From assembly GCF_001660815.1 (NCBI RefSeq), contig NZ_LYMI01000002.1, positions 1-64,000 of the forward strand: 64,000 nt of DNA. Direction: 5' to 3'. The stretch comes from Xanthomonas nasturtii. GTDB lineage: Bacteria > Pseudomonadota > Gammaproteobacteria > Xanthomonadales > Xanthomonadaceae. A program made the position numbers and the translations under genes. The notes under the pieces were generated by a model. The model saw only the letters and a program-made list of their open reading frames with translations, was not told where the DNA came from and made no database searches. Every line of letters begins with the position of its first letter. Position 1 is the stretch's first letter. Below are positions 8,900 to 17,500 of this stretch, piece by piece.

Positions 8900-10281
8900 T
8901 GAGCGTCTCGTTGTTGCGTGTCGCGTTGCAAGGTGTCGCCGTCGAAGCCGAGCTTGGCCTGGCGCCGGCGGTGGCGCCAGGAGTGCCAGGCGCGCGGCAT
9001 CATCGACAAGGTGGTGAGCGCGTACAGCGCACGAAAGGCGCGCAGGCGGATGCGCACCTTGGGGCTGTCGAACACATCGCCGGCCAACATCGCCACCACC
9101 GCCTGTTCCACCTGCCAGGTGTTCTGCGGCTGCGCGAACAGGGCGCGCATGGTGGGCGAGGTGAAGCGATAGATGAACCACTTGAATTCATCCACGCCGC
9201 GGGTCAGTTCGCGTTGCAACGCGCGCTGCAGTTTCGCCTCCGCTTGCGGCGTGCGCAGCGCGGCATCCACCATCGCCGCGCCGCGCTCGGCGCCATGCAT
9301 GGCCAGAAACACGCCGGAGGAAAACATCGGGTCGACGAAGGTGTAGGCATCGCCCAGCATCAACCAGCGCGGCCCGGCCATGCGCGTGCACTCGTAGGCG
9401 TAATTGCCGGTGGCATGCACCGGTGCCACGCGCTCTGCGCCAAGCATGCGTGCGTTGAGCTCCGGATTGAGCGCCAGCGTGCGCATCAAGAAGCCCTCGC
9501 TGTCGCCCTTGCGGGTCTTCATGTACTCCGGGTAGCAGACCGCACCCACGCTCATGATGTCGTCGGGCAGCGGGATCAGCCACATCCAGCCGTGTGCATG
9601 CCGGTAGATGCTGATGTTGCCGGCATCCTCGCCGGGGCGCCGCGTCACGCCACGGAAGTGGCTGAACAACGCGGCGGATTGATGCTTGGGGTTGGCGCGC
9701 TTGAGCTTGAGCCGGGTGCCCAGAAAGGTGTCGCGGCCGCTGGCATCGAGCAGATAGCGCGGGCGGAACTGCTGCATGCCGCCATCCGCCGTGCGTGCCT
9801 GCAACACCGGTTGTTCGCCATCGAAGGCCACCTGTTCCACGCTGACCTGTTCGCGCGCATCCACGCCCACCGCACGCGCACGCTTGAACAACACCTGGTC
9901 GAATTGCGCACGCGGCACCTGGAAGGCGAAATCGGCCTTGGCATCGAGCGCGTGCGAAAAACGAAAGGTGTTGTAGCCGCCGCTGTCGTTCGGGAAATCC
10001 GCGCCGCGCTTGAGCACGCCGATGGCGCGCACCTCTTCGAGCACACCCAGGCGCTCGAGGATCGGCATGTTCATCGGCAGCAGCGATTCGCCGATATGAA
10101 AGCGCGGGTGCTGCTCCTTTTCGAGCAGGGTGACGGCCCAGCCGAGCTCGGCAAGCACGATGGCGGCCGCGCAGCCGGCCGGCCCGCCGCCGATGATGAG
10201 CACATCCGGACACTCCGGTCCGGGAGCCGGCCCGGCTGCCGGCATGGCGGCCGGGGTGGGGCGAACAGCGGTGGAAATCAT
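8896..10281 (-). CDS. FAD-dependent halogenase-like oxidoreductase, pigment cluster
   Basis: 461 residues. The FAD-binding motif IIGGGPAGCAAAIVLAELG lies at about 29-47, followed by FHIGESLLP, typical of phenolic flavin halogenases. A WMWLIP motif (WxWxIP) and FVDPMFSSGVFLA are also present. WxWxIP is the hallmark that separates flavin-dependent halogenases from monooxygenases. Xanthomonadins are brominated on the aryl head and chain, so this is a reasonable candidate brominase. Related clusters also use such proteins for hydroxylation, so the reaction is inferred. It is coupled to xanB2. A basic C-terminal tail (SWRHRRRQAK) may contact the membrane. It is read divergently from xanC across a 268-bp gap. 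Confidence 0.8.
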   Translation of the reverse strand: MISTAVRPTPAAMPAAGPAPGPECPDVLIIGGGPAGCAAAIVLAELGWAVTLLEKEQHPRFHIGESLLPMNMPILERLGVLEEVRAIGVLKRGADFPNDSGGYNTFRFSHALDAKADFAFQVPRAQFDQVLFKRARAVGVDAREQVSVEQVAFDGEQPVLQARTADGGMQQFRPRYLLDASGRDTFLGTRLKLKRANPKHQSAALFSHFRGVTRRPGEDAGNISIYRHAHGWMWLIPLPDDIMSVGAVCYPEYMKTRKGDSEGFLMRTLALNPELNARMLGAERVAPVHATGNYAYECTRMAGPRWLMLGDAYTFVDPMFSSGVFLAMHGAERGAAMVDAALRTPQAEAKLQRALQRELTRGVDEFKWFIYRFTSPTMRALFAQPQNTWQVEQAVVAMLAGDVFDSPKVRIRLRAFRALYALTTLSMMPRAWHSWRHRRRQAKLGFDGDTLQRDTQQRDAQ

Positions 10282-10549
10282 CCTGGAACGAACCTGCAGC
10301 GGGCGAGCGTCATGCAGTCATGATAGCCTGACCGGCAGCCCGGACAGCTGTGCGGGCCATTGATCCATTTGAACAACGACCGACAACGCGCGCAGCTACC
10401 GGCCAGACCGGCGCTGCAGGCGCCCGGAACGCCAGCGACGGCAACGTACACTGCGGTTCGGCGCAACGCCCATCTTATGCCGATGCGCGCGCGATGCCGG
10501 TTGCTCGTTCTCACTCTTGTTGCCCGACCCTGACCTGTGGAAACCCTGG

Positions 10550-10819
10550 ATGTCTTCGCAAACCGCTGCCGAACGTGAACTGGCCGAACTCCTGGTCGAA
10601 AGCCTGAACCTGGAAGACGTCCAACCCGCCGACATCGATCCGGAGGCGCCGCTGTTCAACACCGGGCTGGGGCTGGATTCGATCGATGCGCTGGAACTGG
10701 CGCTGGCGATCAGCAAGCGCTACGGCTTCCAGCTGCGCTCGGACAACGACGAGAACCGTCGCATCTTCGCGTCGCTGCGCGCACTGTCGGCGCATGTCGA
10801 AGCCAACAAGACCGTCTGA
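10550..10819 (+). CDS. xanC: Acyl carrier protein of xanthomonadin synthesis
   Basis: 89 residues from ATG at 10550; a TTG-started extension to 10517 is less likely. The phosphopantetheine attachment motif GLGLDSIDALEL places the attachment serine at Ser44. Length, acidity and helix pattern are those of a discrete ACP. Established knowledge: XanC is the carrier to which 3-hydroxybenzoate is ligated and on which the polyene is built by the type II polyketide enzymes encoded nearby. It begins the forward run of pigment genes. Confidence 0.92.
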   Translation: MSSQTAAERELAELLVESLNLEDVQPADIDPEAPLFNTGLGLDSIDALELALAISKRYGFQLRSDNDENRRIFASLRALSAHVEANKTV

Positions 10820-10856
10820 TCTGCCAACTGCAGAACCCGCCGACGCGCCCGCATGG

Positions 10857-11540
10857 GTGCTGGGGCTGGGCGTACTGCTGGCGGTGGCGTATTCGCCGCT
10901 GGCGCATTGGGCCAATGCCAGTCATCGCCCGGAGTTGGCCGTCATTGCCGGCGGCTTGCTGGTGCTGATGGTGTTGATCGAACCGATGGTGGCGCGCCGG
11001 GCCTGGGCCTGGGCGCTGGCACTGCTGACGTTTGCCGGACTGGGAGCGCTGTGGCAGTCGCCGTACGCGATGCTGGTGCTGGCCGCACCGCCGGTAGTGT
11101 TCACCGGCTGGATCGCCTGGTTCTTCGGGCGCAGCCTGCGGCACGGGCGCACGCCATTGATCACGCGCATTGTCGAAGGGCTGTATCGCCAGGCCGGCAT
11201 GCCGATCACGCCGGAGCAATACCGCTACACGCGCCGCCTTACGCTGGCCTGGGCGCTGCTGCTGTGCGGCCTGACCCTGGTCAACCTGGTGCTGGGCCTG
11301 TGCGCCGAACCCAGCGGCGTGCTGGCGCAGCTGGGTTACGCCTCGCCGCTGCCGATCAGCGACGCGCGCGCCTCGTTATTCGCCAACCTGCTCGCCTACG
11401 GTGTGGTGGGCGGCTTCTTCATTGGGGAATATCTAGTGCGCGGCCGCTGGTTTCCACAGCGCCCCTATCGTAATCTGCCAGACTTCTTGCGCCAGATGGC
11501 GCGGCTCGGGCCGGACTTCTGGCGCGATCTGCTGCGCTGA
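10857..11540 (+). CDS. COG4648-type membrane protein of aryl polyene clusters
   Basis: About 227 residues, mostly hydrophobic, with at least five membrane segments (for example AVIAGGLLVLMVLIEPMVA, MLVLAAPPVVFTGWIAWFFG and LAWALLLCGLTLVNLVLGL). The start is uncertain. No ATG is in phase; GTG at 10857 sits just before the first segment, and the frame stays open back into the ACP gene. Such a membrane protein is conserved in aryl polyene clusters next to the ACP, where it may scaffold acyl intermediates at the membrane. It has no known catalytic motif. Confidence 0.75.
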   Translation: MLGLGVLLAVAYSPLAHWANASHRPELAVIAGGLLVLMVLIEPMVARRAWAWALALLTFAGLGALWQSPYAMLVLAAPPVVFTGWIAWFFGRSLRHGRTPLITRIVEGLYRQAGMPITPEQYRYTRRLTLAWALLLCGLTLVNLVLGLCAEPSGVLAQLGYASPLPISDARASLFANLLAYGVVGGFFIGEYLVRGRWFPQRPYRNLPDFLRQMARLGPDFWRDLLR

Positions 11541-11593
11541 GAGCGTGGCCAGGGGCAGCGACGTACGTGCATATTTTCGGGGACAAGACAAAG

Positions 11594-12343
11594 ATGCCGT
11601 TGGCAAGGATGCCGTCGCGCCTGGCGTGGGCTGTGTTCAACCTGTTGCAATTGGCGTTCACGCTGGCCTTTACCGCCGGCGGCATCGTCTATGCCCTGGT
11701 GCTGCTGGCGATCACGCGCGATGCCGACCGGTTGCTGCGCATGGGCGCCTGGATGTGGGCGCCGGTGCTGTTCCGCGGCGCGGGCGCCACGGTGATCGTG
11801 GAAGGGCGCGAGCGGGTCGATTGGTCCAAGAACTATCTGTTCGTGAGCAACCACCAGTCGATCATCGACATCTGCGCGCTGTTCTACGCGCTGCCGGTGC
11901 CGCTGCGCTTCTTGCTCAAGGAAGAAATGCTCAAGGTGCCGTTCGTGAACTGGTATGCGCGCGCCACCGGCATGCTGTTTCTGGACCGCGACAGCCGCCG
12001 GGCCGGGGCGCTGGTGCGCCGTCAGGCCGCCGCGCTGCTGCGCGAGGGCAAACAGTTGTGTCTGTTTCCGGAAGGCACGCGCAGCCGCACCGGCGCATTA
12101 TTGCCATTCAAGGCCGGGCTACTGCAGGCCGCTATCGATGCTGGCGTGCAGGTGGTTCCGGTGGCGCTGGACGGCTGCGGCAAGGTGTTGCCGGTCGATG
12201 GTGTGTTCAGGGTGCGCCCGGGCATCATTCGCGTACGGATCGGTGCGCCGATCGCGGTGACCGGGCCGGATGCGCCGGATCGCCAACAACTGACCGAGCA
12301 GGCACACAAGGCCGTGGCTGCAATGCTTCAACCCAGAATCTGA
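11594..12343 (+). CDS. PlsC-type 1-acylglycerol-3-phosphate acyltransferase-like protein
   Basis: 249 residues from ATG at 11594 (an in-phase GTG at 11567 is an alternative). There is an N-terminal membrane segment (about 10-40), then the acyltransferase blocks. NHQSIID carries the HX4D catalytic pair (H87, D92), and FPEGTRS (158-164) is the phosphate-binding motif. In family terms it transfers an acyl group to glycerophosphate or a similar acceptor at the cytoplasmic face. In this cluster the acyl group may be the aryl polyene, giving the lipid-linked pigment. That substrate is an inference. Confidence 0.85.
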   Translation: MPLARMPSRLAWAVFNLLQLAFTLAFTAGGIVYALVLLAITRDADRLLRMGAWMWAPVLFRGAGATVIVEGRERVDWSKNYLFVSNHQSIIDICALFYALPVPLRFLLKEEMLKVPFVNWYARATGMLFLDRDSRRAGALVRRQAAALLREGKQLCLFPEGTRSRTGALLPFKAGLLQAAIDAGVQVVPVALDGCGKVLPVDGVFRVRPGIIRVRIGAPIAVTGPDAPDRQQLTEQAHKAVAAMLQPRI

Positions 12344-12354
12344 GTTCTGCGCTT

Positions 12355-12642
12355 ATGGATTTCGTTGTGCCGCATGATCATCCCTGCCTGCCCGGGCACT
12401 TCCCGGGTCGCCCCGTGGTGCCTGGCGTGGTCGTGCTCGACCATGTGCTGCAGGCAGTGGAAGCGCTGCATGGCCCGCGCGCTGCGGCACGGCTGCCGCA
12501 GGTGAAGTTCGTGCAGCCCTTGCTGCCCGGCCAGACCGCCTCGGTCGTGCTGGAAGGCGATGGCCCGCGCTGGCGCTTCCGCGTGCAGCGTGAGGAGGCA
12601 CTGCTGGTCAGCGGCGAACTGGTGGCGGAGGCAGCGGCATGA
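12355..12642 (+). CDS. Hotdog-fold 3-hydroxyacyl-ACP dehydratase
   Basis: 95 residues from ATG at 12355. The motif CLPGHFPGRPVVPGVVVLDH is that of FabA/FabZ-like dehydratases, with His15 as the probable catalytic His. It is a minimal single-hotdog protein, probably acting as a dimer or with the second dehydratase at 16893-17333. It removes water from the 3-hydroxy intermediate to build the conjugated polyene. It overlaps the next start (ATGA at 12639-12642). Confidence 0.85.
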   Translation: MDFVVPHDHPCLPGHFPGRPVVPGVVVLDHVLQAVEALHGPRAAARLPQVKFVQPLLPGQTASVVLEGDGPRWRFRVQREEALLVSGELVAEAAA

Positions 12643-13613
12643 GCAAGCACTGGAAGCAGCGTCCGGAAGGTGGCGGGCGCTTTGCGTTGTGGCTGATCCG
12701 CGGCATCGCACGGCACGCCGGGCGTGCGGTGGGGCGCGCGCTGCTGTATCCGATCACGCTGTACTTCCTGCTGGTGCGTGCGCCCGAGCGCGCCGCTTCG
12801 CGTGCCTATCTGGCGCGGGTGCTGGGGCGGAAGGCAACGCTGCGCGACGTGGCGCGGCATATCCACACCTTCGCCTCCACCATCCTGGATCGCGTCTACA
12901 TGCTGTGCGGGCAGATGCAGCGCTTCCGCGTCGACATCACCGGGCTGGATCAGCTGCACACGCAGATGGATCGCGGCCGCGGCGTGCTGATCTTCGGTTC
13001 GCACCTGGGCAGCTTCGATGCGCTGCGCGTGCTGGCCACCGAGCGCCCCGACGTGCAGGTCAAGGTGGTGCTGGACAAGGCGCACAACCGCGCCATGACC
13101 GAGCTGCTGGGTGCGCTCAACCCGCAGCTGGCCGCCAACATCATCGACGCCGGCATGGATGCGACGTCGATCGTCATGGCGATCAAGGAAGCCACCGATG
13201 CCGGTGCGCTGGTGGCGCTGCTGATCGATCGCCCGCGCGAAGGCGACCCGGCGTTGCCGGCGATGTTCCTCGGCCGCAACGCGATGTTCCCGACCTCGCC
13301 ATGGCTGATCGCCGCTGCGCTCAAGGTGCCGGTGGTGCTGGCATTCGGCCTGTATCGCGGCGGCAATCATTACGAGCTGGCCTTCGAGACCTTCAGCGAA
13401 GGCCTGGACGTGCCGCGTCGTCAGCGCGCGCCGGTGCTGGCGGTACTCATGCGCGATTACGCCGCCAGGCTGGAACATTACACCCGCTACGCGCCGTACA
13501 ACTGGTTCAACTTCTACGATTTCTGGAACACCCACCATGCCGATGTGCCGCACCCTGCCGTGGATGCTGATACTGCTGTTCAGCGCCGCACCGCTATGCG
13601 CCGCACCGCCTGA
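12639..13613 (+). CDS. LpxL/HtrB-like lysophospholipid acyltransferase
   Basis: 324 residues. One N-terminal membrane helix (about 33-47) is followed by the acyltransferase motif SHLGSFD (H122, D127) and the downstream IDRPREGDP and MFPTSPWLIAAALKVPVV blocks of the lauroyl/myristoyl-acyltransferase family. It is a second acyltransferase besides the PlsC-type one, in line with aryl polyene clusters that carry two. Inferred role: transfer of the polyene or a fatty acyl chain onto the lipid or sugar carrier. It overlaps the dehydratase by 4 bases and the LolA-like gene by 77 bases. Confidence 0.85.
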   Translation: MSKHWKQRPEGGGRFALWLIRGIARHAGRAVGRALLYPITLYFLLVRAPERAASRAYLARVLGRKATLRDVARHIHTFASTILDRVYMLCGQMQRFRVDITGLDQLHTQMDRGRGVLIFGSHLGSFDALRVLATERPDVQVKVVLDKAHNRAMTELLGALNPQLAANIIDAGMDATSIVMAIKEATDAGALVALLIDRPREGDPALPAMFLGRNAMFPTSPWLIAAALKVPVVLAFGLYRGGNHYELAFETFSEGLDVPRRQRAPVLAVLMRDYAARLEHYTRYAPYNWFNFYDFWNTHHADVPHPAVDADTAVQRRTAMRRTA

Positions 13614-14184
13614 GACGCTGGACGTCGGCCAGGTGCTGCAGCGCCTGGCACGCCCCGCACCGGTCAGTACCGAGTTCGTCGAACTGCGTGGCTCGGCCCT
13701 GCTGAAGACACCGTTGCGCGTGCAGGGTCACTACCGGCGCCCGGATGCGCAGACGCTGGTGCGCGAGGTCAGCGCGCCGTATCGCGAGACCACCACGTTG
13801 CAAGGCGACGAAGGCGTGCTGGAACGCGAAGGCAAAACGCCGCGACGTTTTTCGTTGAGCCGCGTGCCCGAGCTGGCCGGTTTGAAATCCGGCTTCGGCG
13901 CGCTGCTGGCCGGCGACCGCGCGCTGCTGGAGCAGCAGTACCGTGTCAGCGGGCAGGGCCAGCCGCAGGCCTGGCAGTTGACGCTGCAGCCCAAGGACGC
14001 CGCCGTGGCCAAGCAGGTGCGCGAACTGCGTCTGTACGGGCGCAACGATGAGCTGCGGTGTATCGAAAGCGTGCCGGCCAAGGGCGACGTGCAGCGCACG
14101 CTGCTGGCTGGTGCGGCGCGCGAAGCGGCCAGCGTCACCGATGCCGGCGCGCTGACCACGCTGTGCCACGGTTCGGGCGCGTGA
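13537..14184 (+). CDS. LolA-like outer-membrane lipoprotein carrier protein
   Basis: 215 residues with a signal peptide (MLILLFSAAPLCAA, cleaved near residue 23). The body (TEFVELRGSALLKTPLRVQGHYRRPD, then QAWQLTLQPKD) resembles the beta-sheet LolA/LolB-like fold found in aryl polyene clusters. It is expected in the periplasm, carrying the lipid-linked pigment between inner and outer membrane together with the MMPL exporter. It starts inside the preceding gene, which suggests co-expression. Confidence 0.8.
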   Translation: MPMCRTLPWMLILLFSAAPLCAAPPETLDVGQVLQRLARPAPVSTEFVELRGSALLKTPLRVQGHYRRPDAQTLVREVSAPYRETTTLQGDEGVLEREGKTPRRFSLSRVPELAGLKSGFGALLAGDRALLEQQYRVSGQGQPQAWQLTLQPKDAAVAKQVRELRLYGRNDELRCIESVPAKGDVQRTLLAGAAREAASVTDAGALTTLCHGSGA

Positions 14185-14319
14185 CCGCGCGCGGGAGGGT
14201 TGCGCCGCTCGTCTGCAGAAAGGTCACAACCTCCGCATCCTGCAGGCGCGTGCTGCCGATGACGATGCATGCCGCGAATGCAGCCGTCGGGCGTTGCGCT
14301 GGCGCAGTGAGGCTTCCGC

Positions 14320-14550
14320 ATGGCGTTTTTTAAGTTGAACGCAAACCGCCGCATCGGCCTGGCGCTGCTGTGGCTGGCATTGCTGGCAGCGGCCGGGTTG
14401 TGGCTGAGCGAGACGCTCAAGGTCACCGGCGATCTGCGTAAATTCATGCCCGCCCGCAGAAAAAACAAAGCGCCGTTGCAGCCCGATGCCGCGCGCGCGG
14501 CCGGTGGACGTTCGGCCGCTGCAGCAGGACATCCACACCATGGCGTTTGA
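14320..14550 (+). pseudogene. Orphan duplicated 5' end of the MMPL exporter gene
   Basis: The frame MAFFKLNANRRIGLALLW...RKFMPA is followed by an unrelated tail and a TGA at 14548-14550. Its first 45 codons nearly duplicate the true exporter start at 14540. The identical DNA is 14335-14455 versus 14552-14672 (121 bp, 217 bp apart). The exporter ATG (14540) lies inside the last codons of this frame. If translated, it would give a 76-residue peptide with one membrane helix. It is more likely the leftover of a tandem duplication, and it may hold the original ribosome-binding context. Confidence 0.8.
14335..14455 (+). repeat. 121-bp direct repeat, first copy
   Basis: Perfect identity with 14552-14672, beginning TTGAACGCAAACCGCC and ending AAATTCATGCCCGCCC. 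It encodes the first membrane helix of the MMPL exporter. The offset of 217 bp is not a multiple of three, so the two copies are read in different frames. Confidence 0.95.
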
Positions 14551-16906
14551 GTTGAACGCAAACCGCCGCATCGGCCTGGCGCTGCTGTGGCTGGCATTGC
14601 TGGCAGCGGCCGGGTTGTGGCTGAGCGAGACGCTCAAGGTCACCGGCGATCTGCGTAAATTCATGCCCGCCCCGCGCACGCCGGCGCAGAAATTGCTGAT
14701 CGAAGAACTCGGCGAAGGCCCCGGTTCGCGGCTGCTGCTGATGGCGTTGTCCAACAGCGATCCGGCGGTGCTTGCCGAGCAGTCGCAGCAACTGCAGCAG
14801 GCGCTGTCCGCACAGCCGGAGCTGTTCGAGCTGGTCGGCAACGGCGGCAATGCCGGGTTGGAGGCGATTCCGCAGCGTTTGCTGCCGTATCGCTATCTGC
14901 TCAGCGACAGCTTCGACACCACTGCGCTGGATGCCTCAACGCTGGAAGCGGCGTTGCAGGCGCGCGTGCAGGATCTGGGCTCGCCGGCAGCCGCGATGGT
15001 GGAGCCGTTGCTGCCACGCGACCCCACCCTGGAAATCCTGCACCTGGCCGAAACCCTTCAGCCCGCCGCTGCACCGCAGACGCGCAACGAGGTCTGGTTC
15101 GATCGTGCCGGCACTTCTGCACTGCTGATCGTGCAGACGCGCGCGGCCGGGTTCGATCCGACCGGGCAGCAGTTGGCTTACGACGCGGTGCAGGCGGCGT
15201 TTGCCAAGATCAGCAAGGGCACTGCCACGCGGCTGACGCTGACGGGGCCGGGTGCGTTCGCGGTGGAAATTACCGCGCGCACGCAAGGCGAGGCGCAGTG
15301 GATCGGCACGCTGGATACAGTGGGTTTGGTCTTGTTGCTGCTGGTCGCATATCGCAGCTGGAAGATTCCGGTACTCGGCGTGTTGCCGTTGGCCAGTGCC
15401 GGCCTCGCCGGCCTGGGCGCGGTGGCGTTGCTGTTCGACGGCGTGCACGGCATCACCGTGGCGTTCGGGTTCACGCTGATCGGCGTGGTGCAGGACTATC
15501 CGATCCATTTGTTCAGTCATCAGCGCCCCGGCCTGGATCCGCGCGCGAACGCGCGGCATCTGTGGCCGACGCTGGCCACCGGCGTGGTGTCCACCTGCAT
15601 TGCCTATGTGACCTTCCTGTTCTCCGGGGTGGATGGCTTGCGGCAGTTGGCGGTGTTCACCATCGCTGGCCTTGCCACCGCTGCGATCACCACGCGCTGG
15701 TTGCTGCCGTCGTTGATCGACCCGGCGCCGCGCGACTACGCCGACTCGCGCGTGCTGGCCATGCTGTGGCGTGGCATCGCGCGGCTGCCGCGCCCGCGTG
15801 TGAGCCTGGCAGTGATCGCGCTGATCGGCATTGCGGTGATCGCGTTTGCGCCGGGGCAGTTCTGGCAAAACGATCTGTCGAAGCTGACCCCGGTGCCCCC
15901 CAAGGCATTGGCCCAGGACACCCAGTTGCGTCAGGAACTGGGCGCCCCCGATGTGCGTTACGTGCTGGCGCTGCCGGCCGCGAACGATGAGGCCGCGTTG
16001 CAGGCCAGCGAGCAGTTGCGCCCGCGCCTGGATGCGCTGGTGCGCGATGGTGCGCTGATCGGTTACGACATGGCGGCACGCTATCTGCCCAGCGCCAAGA
16101 CCCAGCGTGTGCGGCAGGCCGCATTGCCCGACGCCGCGCAGGCGCGCGCATTGACCGAGCGCGCCGTCGCCACCACGCCGTTCCGCAGCGATGCGTTTGC
16201 GCCGTTCCTGCAGGATCTGGACGCGGCCAAGCGCGTGGCACCGCTATTGCCGAAGGATCTGGCCGGCTCGCCGCTGGCCACGTCGGTGGGCGGGTTGCTG
16301 CTGGGCCGCGGCGATCGCAGCACGGCATTGGTCTCGTTGACCGGTCTGCGCGACCCGGCCGTGGTGGCCGCCGCCGTGCAGGGCAGCGGCGCGCAACTGC
16401 TGGATCTGAAGGACGCTTCCGAATCGCTGGTGGCTGCCTACCGTGGACGCGTGCTCGGCGCGCTGGTGCTGGCCGCAGTGTTGCTGGCAGTGACCGTGGC
16501 GATCGCGCTGCGCAGCCCGCGCCGCATCGTGCGCGTGTTGCTGCCGATGGCGCTGACCACGGTGCTGATCCTGGCGATCCTGCGCGGCGCAGGGGTGGAG
16601 CTCAATCTGTTCCATCTGATCGCGCTGATCCTGGCTGCCGGCCTGGGCCTGGATTACGCATTGTTCTTCGACCATGCCGGCGACGATCACGCCGATCAGT
16701 TGCGCACGCTGCATGCGCTGATCGTGTGCAGCCTGATGACGTTGCTGGTGTTCGCGTTGTTGGCCGCCTCCAGCATTCCGGTGTTGCGCGCAATCGGCAG
16801 TACGGTGGCGCTGGGCGTGTTGTTCAATTTCATTCTGGCCTTGCTGGTGTCGCGCGAACCGGCGCTGGAACGCAGTGCACACGGAGAGCCGCATGCAGGG
16901 GCGTGA
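14540..16906 (+). CDS. MMPL/RND-family exporter of the pigment cluster
   Basis: 788 residues from ATG at 14540. There is one N-terminal helix (about 10-30), a large periplasmic domain and a block of five helices near 255-420 (LDTVGLVLLLLVAYRSWKIP, TVAFGFTLIGVVQDYPIHLF). A second helix follows, then a second periplasmic domain and a final five-helix block near 640-780 containing GLGLDYALFFDH. This two-fold layout is that of MMPL exporters. It probably moves the lipid-linked aryl polyene across the inner membrane with the LolA-like protein. The 5' end is disturbed by the duplication at 14335-14672, so its translation signals may have changed. Confidence 0.88.
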   Translation: MAFELNANRRIGLALLWLALLAAAGLWLSETLKVTGDLRKFMPAPRTPAQKLLIEELGEGPGSRLLLMALSNSDPAVLAEQSQQLQQALSAQPELFELVGNGGNAGLEAIPQRLLPYRYLLSDSFDTTALDASTLEAALQARVQDLGSPAAAMVEPLLPRDPTLEILHLAETLQPAAAPQTRNEVWFDRAGTSALLIVQTRAAGFDPTGQQLAYDAVQAAFAKISKGTATRLTLTGPGAFAVEITARTQGEAQWIGTLDTVGLVLLLLVAYRSWKIPVLGVLPLASAGLAGLGAVALLFDGVHGITVAFGFTLIGVVQDYPIHLFSHQRPGLDPRANARHLWPTLATGVVSTCIAYVTFLFSGVDGLRQLAVFTIAGLATAAITTRWLLPSLIDPAPRDYADSRVLAMLWRGIARLPRPRVSLAVIALIGIAVIAFAPGQFWQNDLSKLTPVPPKALAQDTQLRQELGAPDVRYVLALPAANDEAALQASEQLRPRLDALVRDGALIGYDMAARYLPSAKTQRVRQAALPDAAQARALTERAVATTPFRSDAFAPFLQDLDAAKRVAPLLPKDLAGSPLATSVGGLLLGRGDRSTALVSLTGLRDPAVVAAAVQGSGAQLLDLKDASESLVAAYRGRVLGALVLAAVLLAVTVAIALRSPRRIVRVLLPMALTTVLILAILRGAGVELNLFHLIALILAAGLGLDYALFFDHAGDDHADQLRTLHALIVCSLMTLLVFALLAASSIPVLRAIGSTVALGVLFNFILALLVSREPALERSAHGEPHAGA
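14552..14672 (+). repeat. 121-bp direct repeat, second copy
   Basis: Second copy of the repeat at 14335-14455. This one is joined in frame to the full-length exporter. Confidence 0.95.
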
Positions 16907-17333
16907 CGCGATTGCCACATTGATTCCGCACCAAGGCAGCATGTGCCTGTGGGAAGAGGTCGTGGAGTGGGATGCGCAGCGCATCGTGGTGCGCAGTCAC
17001 GCGCATCGCAGCGACACCCATCCATTGCGTTCCAACGGCCGCTTGCGTGCGCTGCATCTGTGCGAATACGGCGCGCAGGCCATGGCCGTGCATGGTGGCC
17101 TGCTGGGCCGTGCATCCGGCAAGCCGGTACGCCCGGGCATGCTGGTGGCGCTGCGTGGCGTTGAGCTGCACGTGACGTATCTGGACACGCTGCCGGATGC
17201 GATCGACTGCGAAGCGCAAGTGCTGATGCAGGGCGAGGACAGCCAGCAATACAGTTTTCGATTGACCCACGGCGAGCAATTGCTTGCCGAAGGACGGGCG
17301 ACGGTGATGTTGGGCGCTGCGCAGGCCCTGTAG
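16893..17333 (+). CDS. ApeP-like hotdog 3-hydroxyacyl-ACP dehydratase
   Basis: 146 residues from ATG at 16893, preceded by GGAGAG at 16883-16888; GTG at 16875 is an alternative start. LIPHQGSMCLWEEVVEWD resembles the PH-x-xPM-LL motif of FabA/FabZ-type enzymes, with His13 probably catalytic. It overlaps the end of the exporter by 14 bases. It is the second dehydratase in the cluster; aryl polyene pathways are known to use two. Its stop codon lies inside the hairpin at 17330-17397. Confidence 0.82.
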   Translation: MQGRDAIATLIPHQGSMCLWEEVVEWDAQRIVVRSHAHRSDTHPLRSNGRLRALHLCEYGAQAMAVHGGLLGRASGKPVRPGMLVALRGVELHVTYLDTLPDAIDCEAQVLMQGEDSQQYSFRLTHGEQLLAEGRATVMLGAAQAL

Positions 17334-17397
17334 GAGCGCGCTTGCGCGCGATGAAGCATCACCGCTAACGTCTCATCGCGCGCGCGTGCGCTCCTAC
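17330..17397. terminator. Long stem-loop after the dehydratase gene
   Basis: Arms 17330-17354 and 17373-17397 are complementary at 22 of 25 positions (GTAGGAGCGCGCTTGCGCGC... with ...GCGTGCGCTCCTAC) around an 18-base loop. There is no T-run, so it is more likely a REP-like or RNA-stabilising structure than a simple terminator. GTAGGAGCGC-type hairpins are frequent in Xanthomonas intergenic DNA, from memory. Confidence 0.65.
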
Positions 17398-17500
17398 CGG
17401 ATGTGGGCGATCGATGCGGGCGACCTATTCCTGTGCCTGCTGCCAGTCGTTAGGATGAGGCTCTTTCCGCCGTCTTTTACGCGGCTTTATCGGAACTGTC

